DNA from: Salsuginibacillus halophilus
GTDB taxonomy: Bacteria; Bacillota; Bacilli; Bacillales; Marinococcaceae
Assembly: GCF_003014715.1 (NCBI RefSeq)
Contig: NZ_PYAV01000001.1
Location: 62,001 to 126,000, forward strand
Direction of reading: 5' to 3'
DNA length: 64,000 nt
The translations under genes and the position numbers were made by a program. Shown piece after piece: positions 46,287 to 55,716 of this stretch. The notes beneath the pieces were generated by a model. That model ran no database searches, was not told the DNA's origin, and worked only from the letters and a program-made list of their open reading frames with translations. Every line of letters begins with the position of its first letter. Within the stretch, counting starts at the first letter, position 1.

Positions 46287-47282
46287 ATGGGTGATGTGTT
46301 AAGTCAGGGTGAAATTGATGCGCTTTTATCTGCGCTTTCCACCGGTGAAATGGATGCGGATGAATTAAAGCAGGAAGATGACGAGCGGAAAGTGAAAACG
46401 TATGATTTTAAAAGAGCACTTCGGTTTTCTAAAGACCAGATCCGCTCCATTTCCCGGATTCACGATAATTTCGCCCGCATTTTAACGACCACCCTCTCCG
46501 CCCAGCTGCGCACGTTCGTGCAGATCTCTGTCGCCTCGGTTGATCAGCTGCCGTATGACGAATTCATTCGTTCCATTCCGAAGATGACGCTTTTGAATGT
46601 GTTTGAGGCACTGCCGCTAGAAGGCCGGCTCTTGATTGAAACGAACCCGAACATTGCTTATGCGATGCTCGATCGTATGCTTGGCGGTAAAGGTGAGAGC
46701 TACAATAAAGTTGATAATTTAACGGAACTTGAAACCCGGATTATGAGCCAGCTGTTTCAACGCATGTTAAACAGTTTTGAAGAAGCGTGGAGTTCAATCA
46801 TTGAGATTGAGCCGGAAATGGAGCAGCTTGAAGTCAACCCGCAGTTTTTACAGATGGTCTCACCGAACGAAACGGTGGTTGTCATTTCCCTTTCAACGAC
46901 GATTGGTGAGACGACCGGGATGATTAACATCTGCCTGCCGCACGTCGTGTTAGAGAGTGTACTGCCGAACTTAAGCGTGCACTACTGGATGCAGTCGAAA
47001 AAGAAAGAGCGGGCGCCTGGTGAAGAAGAACAGCTCGCAAAAACAGTACGCGGTGCGCCGCTTGATGTGAAAGCTGTCTTAGGTGAATCACAAATTACGG
47101 TGCAGGAGTTGTTGAATTTATCTAGGCAGGATGTGATCCAGCTTGACCGTACCATTGATGATCCGCTCCGCGTGGATGTTGGCGAAGAACCGAAATTTTA
47201 CGCCCAGCCCGGCAAGTTGAAAAACCATCTCGCTGTGCAGGTGACAGACGAGATTAAGGGGGAGGACGAAGGCGATGAATGA
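46287..47282 (+). CDS. fliM: Flagellar motor switch protein FliM
   Basis: C-ring protein that binds phosphorylated CheY, 331 residues from this start. N-terminal CheY-binding peptide LSQGEIDALLSAL is followed by the CheC-like middle domain (FARILTTTLSAQLRTFVQIS, MLGGKGES) and the C-terminal SpoA/FliN-like domain. The ATG at 46287 has GAGGTGAG six bases upstream, making an in-frame GTG at 46278 unlikely. The stop overlaps fliY. Confidence 0.96.
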   Translation: MGDVLSQGEIDALLSALSTGEMDADELKQEDDERKVKTYDFKRALRFSKDQIRSISRIHDNFARILTTTLSAQLRTFVQISVASVDQLPYDEFIRSIPKMTLLNVFEALPLEGRLLIETNPNIAYAMLDRMLGGKGESYNKVDNLTELETRIMSQLFQRMLNSFEEAWSSIIEIEPEMEQLEVNPQFLQMVSPNETVVVISLSTTIGETTGMINICLPHVVLESVLPNLSVHYWMQSKKKERAPGEEEQLAKTVRGAPLDVKAVLGESQITVQELLNLSRQDVIQLDRTIDDPLRVDVGEEPKFYAQPGKLKNHLAVQVTDEIKGEDEGDE

Positions 47283-48588
47283 TAACGACAACATGCTGTC
47301 GCAGGATGAAATTAATGAACTGCTTAAAGGCATTGATAACGATGATGATAATGATGCAAATAATAATGAAGAAGCAGGAAATGAAGAAGCAGGCGGTGAC
47401 GAAACAAATGAAGGCTATCCGCCGCCGGCAAGTGATGCAGAGCTGAATGTAAGCGACTATTTATCCGAGATTGAACAAGATGCCCTCGGTGAGATCGGTA
47501 ATATTTCTTTCGGCAGTGCAGCGACGGCTTTATCCCAGCTATTAAACCATAAAACAGAAATTACGACACCGGTTGTAAGCGCCGTTCGTTCCGATTTAAT
47601 TGCTGAAGAGTTTCCACAGCCGCGCGTATCTGTGCACGTACAGTACACAGAAGGCTTTGAAGGCAGTAATGTGCTCGTCATTCAAAAACGCGACGCAGCA
47701 ATTATTGCCGATTTAATGCTCGGTGGTGACGGGACGAACCCGGCTGAAGATTTAACAGAAATGCATACAAGCGCGGTTGAAGAAGCGATGAATCAAATGA
47801 TGGGCAGTGCCTCCACGTCAATGTCGACGGTCTTCAATAAGAAAGTAGACATTTCCCCGCCTGGGATTGGTGAAGTCGACCCGAGTGATGAAGCAACGAT
47901 GCAGACACTGCCGGAGGAAAATATTTTAATTAAAATTTCGTTCCGGCTGCAGATTGGCGACCTTGTTGATTCAGCATTAATGCAATTTGTAACGGTCGGT
48001 TTTGCAAAACAGCTTGTTGAAGATTTAATGAACCCTGGTGGTGGAGAGGAAGCGGCTGCAACAGCAGAACCGGCTCAAGAGCCACAACCGCAGCAGGCAC
48101 CGCCACAGCCGGAGCCGCAACCGCAGCAACAACAGGCGCCGCCGCAGCCGGAACCACAACCGCAGCAACAGCAACAGCCACAGCAGCCGGCTGCAGGCTA
48201 CAGTCAGCCGCAGTATCAACAGCCACCGCCGCAGCCGCAGCAGCTCGGTGTGGATCAGCGGGCGGCAGACGTTCAGCCGGCAGCATTTGCAAGTTTTGAT
48301 CCGCCGGAGCTGAATCAATCGGAAACGAAAAACTTAAATATGTTGATGGATATTCCGCTTGAAGTTTCTGTAGAACTCGGACGCACGAAGCGTTCCATTC
48401 GCGATATTTTAGAGTTCACTCAAGGTTCGATTATTGAACTTGATAAACTTGCCGGTGAACCGGTGGATATTTTAGTGAACCAGAAGCTGATCGCTAAAGG
48501 CGAAGTCGTTGTCATTGATGAAAACTTCGGTGTGCGTGTGACAGACATTATTAGCCCGGAAGACCGGCTGAAAAACTTAAATAAATAG
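47275..48588 (+). CDS. fliY: Flagellar motor switch phosphatase FliY
   Basis: C-ring protein and CheY-P phosphatase of Gram-positive bacteria, 437 residues. It starts with a FliM-type peptide (MLSQDEINELLKGI), then an acidic Asn/Asp stretch, the CheC-like phosphatase domain with both active helices (DALGEIGNISFGSAATALSQ and SAVEEAMNQMMGSASTSMST), a long Pro/Gln-only linker (roughly residues 265-330), and the FliN domain (LMDIPLEVSVELGRTKRSIR). The linker repeats short units of the type PQPEPQPQQQ. Start overlaps fliM by eight bases. Confidence 0.95.
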   Translation: MNDNDNMLSQDEINELLKGIDNDDDNDANNNEEAGNEEAGGDETNEGYPPPASDAELNVSDYLSEIEQDALGEIGNISFGSAATALSQLLNHKTEITTPVVSAVRSDLIAEEFPQPRVSVHVQYTEGFEGSNVLVIQKRDAAIIADLMLGGDGTNPAEDLTEMHTSAVEEAMNQMMGSASTSMSTVFNKKVDISPPGIGEVDPSDEATMQTLPEENILIKISFRLQIGDLVDSALMQFVTVGFAKQLVEDLMNPGGGEEAAATAEPAQEPQPQQAPPQPEPQPQQQQAPPQPEPQPQQQQQPQQPAAGYSQPQYQQPPPQPQQLGVDQRAADVQPAAFASFDPPELNQSETKNLNMLMDIPLEVSVELGRTKRSIRDILEFTQGSIIELDKLAGEPVDILVNQKLIAKGEVVVIDENFGVRVTDIISPEDRLKNLNK

Positions 48589-48608
48589 AAATGTAGGGGG
48601 AACTAACC

Positions 48609-48971
48609 ATGGCACAATCTGTACTCATCGTTGACGACGCAGCATTTATGCGCATGATGATTAAAGATATTTTAGTAAAAAACAATTATGAAATTGCCGC
48701 AGAAGCAGAAAACGGTGTGCAGGCAGTGGAATTGTATAAAGAGCATTCACCAGACCTTGTCACAATGGATATTACGATGCCGGAAAAAGACGGCATTGAA
48801 GCTTTGAAAGAAATTAAAAGCTTTGACCCGGAAGCAAAAATTTTAATGTGTTCAGCGATGGGACAGCAGTCAATGGTCATTGATGCGATTCAAGCAGGTG
48901 CGAAAGATTTTATTGTAAAACCATTCCAGGCCGACCGCGTGATTGAAGCCATTCAAAAAACGCTCGGTTAA
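48609..48971 (+). CDS. cheY: Chemotaxis response regulator CheY
   Basis: Single-domain receiver (120 residues) that binds FliM when phosphorylated. The acidic pocket DDAAFMR, phosphorylated Asp in LVTMDITMP, the switch residue region MCSAMGQQ and Lys in FIVKPF are present, nearly as in B. subtilis CheY. ATG follows GTAGGGGGAACTAACC. The kinase CheA that should phosphorylate it is not in the window. Confidence 0.97.
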   Translation: MAQSVLIVDDAAFMRMMIKDILVKNNYEIAAEAENGVQAVELYKEHSPDLVTMDITMPEKDGIEALKEIKSFDPEAKILMCSAMGQQSMVIDAIQAGAKDFIVKPFQADRVIEAIQKTLG

Positions 48972-48986
48972 AGGCAGGGGAAAAAT

Positions 48987-49640
48987 GTGAAACTTCGTTG
49001 GATGATCGGGCTGATAGCAGCACTTTGCATAACCCTCTTAGGGCCGCTTGCAGCCTTTGCCGAGGATGAAGACAGCTCCGTGCTCGATTCGCTCGAAGAA
49101 AGTGAAGAAGACGAAGGAGAAGAAGCGGACGAAGAAGATGAAGATGAAGCCCCGGTCGGGACCGCCCCGATGGCGGATCAAAGCTTAGCGAGTCAATTTT
49201 TGCAGATGATCGGCGGGCTGCTTGTCGTCGTTGCCATTTTATACGGCTTCTTAATCATTGTGCGCCGCCGCACCCAGAAGTTTCAAGCCAACCGTACGAT
49301 GCAGAATCTTGGCGGGGTGGCCCTTGGCGGCAATAAAAGTGTACAAGTAGTAAAAATCGGCAGCCGCGTTTATGTCGTTGGTGTCGGTGAGAATGTACAG
49401 TATTTAGAAGAAATCAGCGACGATGAGGAGCTGGCGGCGTTAACGAACGGTCCGGACATGCAGGGGCAGTGGGTGAACAAAGCTGCCGGCTGGATGCAGG
49501 AGCGGATGAAAAAACCAAGCCCTCAAGGTGTAGAAGAAGAGGCACATGAAACGTTAAAAGACACAGCTGCAGATGAAATGCAAGACGTGCAAAGCCGGCA
49601 CAATGACTGGCATCAAGCAATAAGGGAGCGTCGTGAGTAA
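48987..49640 (+). CDS. fliO: Flagellar biosynthetic protein FliO (FliZ)
   Basis: Accessory membrane protein for export-gate (FliP) assembly, 217 residues. A signal peptide (MIGLIAALCITLLGPLAAFA) is followed by a very acidic segment (residues about 27-55), one membrane helix (FLQMIGGLLVVVAILYGFLI), and a cytoplasmic domain with LGGNKSVQVVKIGSRVYVVG. This is the long Bacillus type. Start is GTG at 48987. Its stop overlaps fliP by one base. Confidence 0.88.
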   Translation: MKLRWMIGLIAALCITLLGPLAAFAEDEDSSVLDSLEESEEDEGEEADEEDEDEAPVGTAPMADQSLASQFLQMIGGLLVVVAILYGFLIIVRRRTQKFQANRTMQNLGGVALGGNKSVQVVKIGSRVYVVGVGENVQYLEEISDDEELAALTNGPDMQGQWVNKAAGWMQERMKKPSPQGVEEEAHETLKDTAADEMQDVQSRHNDWHQAIRERRE

Positions 49641-50317
49641 TGGAGGATTTTCCACTCAATGAAATAGGTGAACTTTTCGGCGAAGGTGCCGATGGTTTAG
49701 CGACATCCGTGCAGCTTTTGCTGCTGTTAACTGTGCTGTCGCTCGCTCCTTCAATTTTAATTTTAATGACTTGTTTTACCCGGATCATTGTCATTTTGTC
49801 ATTTGTCCGGCAGGGGATTGCAACCCAGCAGTCACCGCCTAACCAAGTTTTGATTGGTCTTGCGCTTTTCTTAACATTTTTCATTATGGCGCCGGTACTT
49901 ACAGAAGTAAATGAGCAGGCGCTTACGCCGCTTTTAAACGGAGAGATCGATCAAGCTGAAGCGTTTGACGCTGCAGCCCTTCCGATGAAAGAGTTTATGG
50001 CACAGCATACCCGGCAGCAGGATTTAGCCTTGTTTATGGATTACGCCGGCTTGGAAAACCCGGACACGATTGAAGACATTCCGCTTACGGCACTTGTGCC
50101 TGCATTTGTGATCAGCGAATTAAAAACGGCGTTTCAAATCGGATTTTTAATTTTCGTGCCGTTTCTTGTCATCGACATGATTGTAGCGAGCGTTTTAATG
50201 TCTATGGGTATGATGATGCTTCCGCCGGTTATGATTTCACTACCTTTTAAAATTTTACTGTTTGTGCTTGTTGACGGCTGGTACTTAATTATAGAGTCAA
50301 TACTTGTAAGTTATTAG
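49640..50317 (+). CDS. fliP: Flagellar export gate protein FliP
   Basis: Pore-forming subunit of the flagellar export gate, 225 residues, about four membrane helices. Family blocks: LAPSILILMTCFTRIIVILS, RQGIATQQSPPNQVLIGLAL, FMDYAGLENP, IPLTALVPAFVISELKTAF and MMMLPPVMISLPFKILLFVL. Starts at TAATG overlap with fliO; fliQ and fliR follow as usual. Confidence 0.96.
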   Translation: MEDFPLNEIGELFGEGADGLATSVQLLLLLTVLSLAPSILILMTCFTRIIVILSFVRQGIATQQSPPNQVLIGLALFLTFFIMAPVLTEVNEQALTPLLNGEIDQAEAFDAAALPMKEFMAQHTRQQDLALFMDYAGLENPDTIEDIPLTALVPAFVISELKTAFQIGFLIFVPFLVIDMIVASVLMSMGMMMLPPVMISLPFKILLFVLVDGWYLIIESILVSY

Positions 50318-50331
50318 AAAGGTGATGGTGC

Positions 50332-50601
50332 ATGGGACCGGACACAGTGCTTAACTTGGCGGAAAATGCTGTCCTTACGATCCTGCTTGTGGCCGGGCCG
50401 CTTTTGATTGCAGCCGTTGCCCTCGGTTTAATGGTAGCGATCTTTCAGGCGACAACCCAGATTCAAGAACAAACGCTTGCGTTTATCCCGAAAATTGTTG
50501 GTGTACTTGCTGCCTTAATTGCGTTCGGGCCGTGGATGCTGAGCCAGGTAACAAACTTTGGCTACCAAGTGCTCAGCAATCTTCATAACTTCATCGGTTA
50601 G
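50332..50601 (+). CDS. fliQ: Flagellar export gate protein FliQ
   Basis: Two-helix membrane protein (89 residues) packed around FliP in the export gate. GPLLIAAVALGLMVAIFQAT followed by TQIQEQTLAFIPKIV is the family signature. ATG follows AGAAAGGTGATGGTGC. Confidence 0.96.
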   Translation: MGPDTVLNLAENAVLTILLVAGPLLIAAVALGLMVAIFQATTQIQEQTLAFIPKIVGVLAALIAFGPWMLSQVTNFGYQVLSNLHNFIG

Positions 50602-50615
50602 AACGGAGGCTGGCA

Positions 50616-51395
50616 ATGGATTTAGAATGGTTAAATTATCTGCCGGCATGGTTTTTAATTTTTTTCCGGGTGCTGGCGTTTTTCATGACGCTGCCGCTTT
50701 TTTCGTACGGAACAATTCCAAACATGGTGAAAATCGGTTTAGGCGCTTATATGGCATGGGTGATGTTTTTTATTGTTGACCCGGAACCGGTGCCTTTTGA
50801 TGCAATGTATCCATTGTTTGTTATGAAAGAAGTGATGCTCGGTTTATTTGTCGGGATAGCAGCAAACATGATTGTAAGTGCTGTTCAGACTGCCGGAGCG
50901 TTTATTGACTATAAAATGGGTTTTCTCGTAGCAAACGTCATTGACCCGCAAACCGGCGCGCAGACACCGCTTACCGGTGGCTTTTTAAACGCTTTTGCGG
51001 TGCTGCTTTTGTTCGCCATTGATGGTCATCACTTAATGATTGAAGGGATTTTTTACAGCTACGAATACGTCCCGCTTGATCAAATGTTTTTACCTTTCAG
51101 CGATGGCGGCATTACTTATTTTGTCGTTGAAACATTTTCAACAGTATTCTACATTGCTTTTCAGATTGCGTTTCCAATCGTTGGTATCTTGTTTCTCGTC
51201 GATGTGGCGCTCGGGATGATGAGTCGTGCCGTGCCACAGATGAACGTGTTTGTTGTTGGTCTGCCGGTAAAAATCTTTCTCGGTCTGCCAATTATGATGT
51301 TGATGATGCCCGGCTTTTTAGAAACGATTAGTGAACTGGCCGTTCGGATCGGTGAAACGATGGTGTCTTTGTTACAACTATTCGGGGGCGCTTAA
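50616..51395 (+). CDS. fliR: Flagellar export gate protein FliR
   Basis: Export-gate subunit of 259 residues with about six membrane helices; contains FFRVLAFFMTLPLFSYGTIP near the N-terminus and VDVALGMMSRAVPQMNVFVV with GLPVKIFLGL in the C-terminal half, both conserved. ATG follows AACGGAGGCTGGCA. flhB begins two bases after the stop. Confidence 0.95.
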   Translation: MDLEWLNYLPAWFLIFFRVLAFFMTLPLFSYGTIPNMVKIGLGAYMAWVMFFIVDPEPVPFDAMYPLFVMKEVMLGLFVGIAANMIVSAVQTAGAFIDYKMGFLVANVIDPQTGAQTPLTGGFLNAFAVLLLFAIDGHHLMIEGIFYSYEYVPLDQMFLPFSDGGITYFVVETFSTVFYIAFQIAFPIVGILFLVDVALGMMSRAVPQMNVFVVGLPVKIFLGLPIMMLMMPGFLETISELAVRIGETMVSLLQLFGGA

Positions 51396-51396
51396 C

Positions 51397-52479
51397 ATGT
51401 ATATGAAGCTCGATTTACAATTTTTCAACCAGGAGAAAACTGAAAAAGCGTCACCAAAAAAACGTGATGATACGAAGAAAAAAGGGCAGGTCGCCAAAAG
51501 TAATGACGTCAATACGTCAATGATTCTTCTTCTCGTCTTTTTATTTATGTTTTTATATTCTGCAGTTGTTGGTGAATACATGTTCACGATGGCAGAACAC
51601 GTTTTTTCAGAGTATATGCGCTGGGAGATTACCGCCCAGACACTGCCTGCCATCTTTCAGGAACTTGCGGTTGAAACAGCCCTTGTGATCGCCCCAATTA
51701 TGCTGATTGCTGTTGCAGGCGGCGTTATGGGAAACATGGTCCAGGTTGGGGTCATGTTTGCCCCGGAAGCAATTAAACCGAAATTCAGCAAGTTAAACCC
51801 GATTAAAGGCTTGAAGCGAATTTTTTCGGCCCGGGCTTTAGTTGAGCTTGCCAAATCTTTTACAAAAATCATCCTTGTAACGGTTGTGAGCTTTACAATT
51901 ATATGGATGCATGCAGACGATTTATTAAAGCTGTCACGAAAAAGTGTCACTGAAGGATTTATGGAGGTTGCTTATGTTACGGGGCTCATCGGTGTAGCGG
52001 TTGCTTTTTTACTCCTTCTGCTTGCTATTCCCGATTACGTTTATCAAAAACATGATCACGAAAAGCAGATTAAAATGAGTAAGCAGGACGTCAAAGATGA
52101 ACATAAGAAATCCGAGGGTGACCCGAAAATTAAGTCGAAGCGCCGGCAGAAGCAGCAGGAAATGGCGACCCAGCGGATGATGCAGGAAGTCCCAAAAGCA
52201 GATGTCGTCGTAACCAACCCGACCCACTTTGCCGTGGCGCTGAAGTATGATGAAGCAAACATGGATGCGCCTGTAATTACAGCAAAAGGGGCAGATCACG
52301 TTGCCCTGCGTATTAAGCAGCGGGCAAAGCGTCACGAAGTGATTACGGTTGAAGATAAGCCGCTCGCCCGCGGTTTATATGAACAGGCAGACATCGGTGA
52401 CGAAATACCTGAAGATATGTTTAAAGCAGTAGCAGAGCTGCTTGCCTACGTCTACCGGCTGCAGAAAAATGTGACGTAA
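51397..52479 (+). CDS. flhB: Flagellar export switch protein FlhB
   Basis: Membrane protein (360 residues) that switches export specificity from hook to filament after self-cleavage. N-terminal LDLQFFNQEKTEKASPKKRD, four membrane helices, then the cytoplasmic domain with the intact cleavage motif NPTH (VVVTNPTHFAVALKYD) and the ending GDEIPEDMFKAVAELLAYVY. The ATG at 51397 directly follows the fliR stop. A truncated paralogue without NPTH is encoded by ylqH (22626-22910). Confidence 0.96.
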   Translation: MYMKLDLQFFNQEKTEKASPKKRDDTKKKGQVAKSNDVNTSMILLLVFLFMFLYSAVVGEYMFTMAEHVFSEYMRWEITAQTLPAIFQELAVETALVIAPIMLIAVAGGVMGNMVQVGVMFAPEAIKPKFSKLNPIKGLKRIFSARALVELAKSFTKIILVTVVSFTIIWMHADDLLKLSRKSVTEGFMEVAYVTGLIGVAVAFLLLLLAIPDYVYQKHDHEKQIKMSKQDVKDEHKKSEGDPKIKSKRRQKQQEMATQRMMQEVPKADVVVTNPTHFAVALKYDEANMDAPVITAKGADHVALRIKQRAKRHEVITVEDKPLARGLYEQADIGDEIPEDMFKAVAELLAYVYRLQKNVT

Positions 52480-52510
52480 GCCGGCTAAATCAACAGAGGA
52501 GTTTTCAATC

Positions 52511-54553
52511 ATGGGATTAAGAGATCTGTCGGTTTTACTCGGTGTGATTATGATCGTCATCATGCTGATTATCCCGCTTCCGACACAAATACTCGATATC
52601 TTAATCATTACAAATATAACGCTTGCGCTCATTATCATTCTTGTGGCAATGAACACAAAAGAAGCTTTGGAGTTTTCAATTTTTCCAACGCTCCTTTTGT
52701 TAGTGACATTGTTCAGGCTTGGTTTGAACGTTTCTACGACGCGTTCTATTCTCGGAAATGCTGAGGCAGGTAACGTTATTGATACGTTCGGTTCATTTGT
52801 GATCGGCGGCAATCCACTCGTCGGCTTTGTCGTCTTCTTAATTCTTGTCATCATTCAGTTTGTCGTCATCGTTAAAGGTGCTGAACGTGTGTCTGAAGTA
52901 GGCGCTCGTTTTACCTTGGATGCGATGCCGGGTAAGCAGATGAGCATTGATGCCGATTTAAATGCCGGAATGATTTCTGAACAGGAAGCAAAAGAACGCC
53001 GGGAAAAAATTGAGCAGGAGGCTGACTTTTACGGCTCCATGGACGGGGCGAGTAAGTTTGTCAAAGGGGATGCGATCGCCGGGATTGTGATTGTCATTAT
53101 TAATATTATTTTCGGCCTTGTGATCGGCATGATGCAGCACGGCATGGACCTTGCCACCGCTGCAGAAACGTATACCCTGCTCACGGTTGGAGACGGGCTT
53201 GTCAGTCAGATTCCGGCGCTTCTTGTAGCTACAGCAACAGGTATTGTTGTCACTAGAGCCAATTCAGAAGGAAATCTTGGACAGGACGTATCACGTGAGC
53301 TTCTAAGGTATCCGAAACTGTTGTATGTCGCCGGCGGAACCATTTTAATGCTCGGGGTGTTTACGCCGATTAATATAGTTTTAACAGGTGTGATCGCAGC
53401 GATTCTTGGCGTATCCGGGTATTTACTTGACCGGAGCGAGCCGGCAGCTGATAAAACTGAAACAGAGGCACCTGCGGAAGAAGCAGCCGAAGAAGATGAT
53501 ATGAAATCTCCGGAAAATGTTGTCAGCCTTTTAAATGTCGACCCGATCGAATTTGAGTTTGGCTACGGCTTAATTCCGCTTGCAGATGCGAATCAAGGCG
53601 GAGATTTATTAGACCGGGTTGTGATGATCCGCCGTCAGCTTGCGTTAGAGCTTGGTATGATTGTGCCGGTCATTCGCATTCGCGATAACATTCAGCTGCA
53701 GCCAAACGAATATACAATTAAAATTAAAGGCGGCGAAGTTGCCAAAGGTGAATTGCTGCTTGACCATTACATGGCGATGAGCCCCGGGGTTGAAGATGAA
53801 AGCATCACCGGGATTGAAACGACTGAGCCTGCTTTTGGACTTCCGGCGCTTTGGATTGGTGAAGATATGAAAGAACAGGCGGAGCTTTCAGGTTATACTG
53901 TCGTTGATCCGCCGTCGGTAGTTTCAACGCATTTAACTGAAGTTGTGAAAGGTCACGCCCACGAGCTGCTCGGGCGTGAAGAAACGAAACAGCTCGTTGA
54001 TAATTTGAAAGAAACGTACCCGACACTCGTTGAAGAGGTAACGCCGAACCCGGTAAACCTTGGTGAAATACAAAAAGTGCTCGGGAAGTTGTTAAAAGAA
54101 AAAGTCTCCATCCGCAACTTGCCGACCATTTTTGAAACGTTAGCAGCCTACGCCCCGATGACCCGGGATATGGAGCTTGTTACAGAGTACGTACGCCAGG
54201 CGCTTTCACGTCAAATTACAAAGCAGTATGCGCCAAACGGTGAAACGCTTTATGTTGTAACGCTCGGCGGAGAGACAGAGAAAAAAATCTCCGAACATGT
54301 GCAGCAGACAGAGCACGGCCAATTTCTTGCGCTTAATCCGCAGGAATCACAAAAAATTGTCGAATCGATCGCAAAAGAAGCCGAGCGGCTCTCGGAGATG
54401 GGGGCCACCCCAATCGTTCTTTGTTCACCGGCGGTGCGCATGCATGTCCGCCAGCTGGTAGAGCGCCACTTCCCGCAAGTGCCGGTGCTCTCCTACAATG
54501 AATTAGAGCCGACAATTGAAGTTCAGAGTGTAGGGGTGGTGAGCGTAGCATGA
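52511..54553 (+). CDS. flhA: Flagellar export protein FlhA
   Basis: Largest export component (680 residues), forming a nonameric ring that receives substrate-chaperone complexes. Eight predicted membrane helices in the first 310 residues enclose the conserved FHIPEP-type loop (GARFTLDAMPGKQMSIDADL), then an acidic linker (about 315-345) and the cytoplasmic domain (VDPIEFEFGYGLIPLAD onwards). ATG follows AGAGGAGTTTTCAATC. Stop overlaps flhF (ATGA). Confidence 0.97.
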   Translation: MGLRDLSVLLGVIMIVIMLIIPLPTQILDILIITNITLALIIILVAMNTKEALEFSIFPTLLLLVTLFRLGLNVSTTRSILGNAEAGNVIDTFGSFVIGGNPLVGFVVFLILVIIQFVVIVKGAERVSEVGARFTLDAMPGKQMSIDADLNAGMISEQEAKERREKIEQEADFYGSMDGASKFVKGDAIAGIVIVIINIIFGLVIGMMQHGMDLATAAETYTLLTVGDGLVSQIPALLVATATGIVVTRANSEGNLGQDVSRELLRYPKLLYVAGGTILMLGVFTPINIVLTGVIAAILGVSGYLLDRSEPAADKTETEAPAEEAAEEDDMKSPENVVSLLNVDPIEFEFGYGLIPLADANQGGDLLDRVVMIRRQLALELGMIVPVIRIRDNIQLQPNEYTIKIKGGEVAKGELLLDHYMAMSPGVEDESITGIETTEPAFGLPALWIGEDMKEQAELSGYTVVDPPSVVSTHLTEVVKGHAHELLGREETKQLVDNLKETYPTLVEEVTPNPVNLGEIQKVLGKLLKEKVSIRNLPTIFETLAAYAPMTRDMELVTEYVRQALSRQITKQYAPNGETLYVVTLGGETEKKISEHVQQTEHGQFLALNPQESQKIVESIAKEAERLSEMGATPIVLCSPAVRMHVRQLVERHFPQVPVLSYNELEPTIEVQSVGVVSVA

Positions 54554-55716
54554 AGGTAAAAAAGTTCACAGCAAAAACAATGCCGGAAGCAATGAAAAAA
54601 GTGCGCGAAGAACTTGGTGACGATGCGGTTATTTTAAACTCAAAACGTGTCGAAAACGGCGGGTTTCTCGGGATGTTTAAAAAGAAAATGATCGAAGTTA
54701 TTGCAGCAGTAGATCCAGCTGCAAATCAAGCTGAGCGAAAGGAGCAGCCTCCTCCGGCCGCTCCTTTAAGCACTCCGCCTGCTCCGCAGCAGACCTTTTC
54801 CAATGCACCGGCTGAAGGTGAAGCTCATAAAACGTCAAAAGATGAGCAGCACGAGGGGCTTTACGAAGAAGTTAAGCAGTTAAAAAAAATGGTGCGCTCA
54901 ATTTCAAATGAAAATTCAGATTTACCCGAAGAACTTGAGCAGTTAAAACAACGTCTTGAAAACCACGAAGTTGATGAAACACTGCGTCTTGATATTACCC
55001 GGCACTTGCTTGAAAACTGGCAGGCTGCACAAGAGGCGGATGCTTCTGCAATTGAGCGCTGGTTAAGTGATTACGGCCGTTCGCTTGCCGGGCAAGCCCC
55101 GCTCGGCGGCCTTCCAAAAAACCGGCGCTTCGTTAACGTTGTTGGACCAACCGGGGTTGGAAAGACGACAACAGTAGCAAAAATGGCAGCGTATTTTCAG
55201 TTAAAAAAGCAGTATTCCGTTGCTTTAATTACAACAGATACGTACCGGATTGCCGCTGTGGATCAATTAAAAACGTACGCACGAATTTTAAATGTACCGT
55301 TATCTGTTGCTTACTCCATTGACGACTTTCGTGAAGCAAAAGAAGCGTATGCGGATTACGATTTAGTGCTTGTCGATTCAGCAGGCCGGAATTTCACAAA
55401 TCCGCTCTATGTTGATGAGCTTAAGCGTGTGATGGATTTTGAAACAGAGATGGTAACGTACCTCGTTTTAGCTTTAACTTCAAAGTATCAAGATATGAAA
55501 CGGATTTACGAACAGTTTCAGCTGATCTCAATTGATAAGTTGATATTTACAAAGCTTGATGAAACAGAAAGTTACGGTGCGGTATGGAACTTTCTTGCCA
55601 CATATCAAGCCGGCCCTGCTTATTTCACAAATGGGCAGAATGTACCGGATGATATATTTGAAGCAGATGCTGAGGCGGTTGCAAAATTGTTGAATAAGGA
55701 TGAACATCATGAATGA
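54550..55716 (+). CDS. flhF: Flagellar biosynthesis GTPase FlhF
   Basis: SRP-type GTPase (388 residues) that places flagella. N-terminal B domain (MKVKKFTAKTMPEAMKKVRE), a Pro/Ala/Gln-rich linker (about 60-100), N domain and G domain with [18 protein letters not shown] and LVDSAGRNF. FlhG, which stimulates its GTPase, is encoded next and overlaps by eight bases. Together with Ffh and FtsY all three SRP GTPases of the cell lie in this window. Confidence 0.96.
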   Translation: MKVKKFTAKTMPEAMKKVREELGDDAVILNSKRVENGGFLGMFKKKMIEVIAAVDPAANQAERKEQPPPAAPLSTPPAPQQTFSNAPAEGEAHKTSKDEQHEGLYEEVKQLKKMVRSISNENSDLPEELEQLKQRLENHEVDETLRLDITRHLLENWQAAQEADASAIERWLSDYGRSLAGQAPLGGLPKNRRFVNVVGPTGVGKTTTVAKMAAYFQLKKQYSVALITTDTYRIAAVDQLKTYARILNVPLSVAYSIDDFREAKEAYADYDLVLVDSAGRNFTNPLYVDELKRVMDFETEMVTYLVLALTSKYQDMKRIYEQFQLISIDKLIFTKLDETESYGAVWNFLATYQAGPAYFTNGQNVPDDIFEADAEAVAKLLNKDEHHE

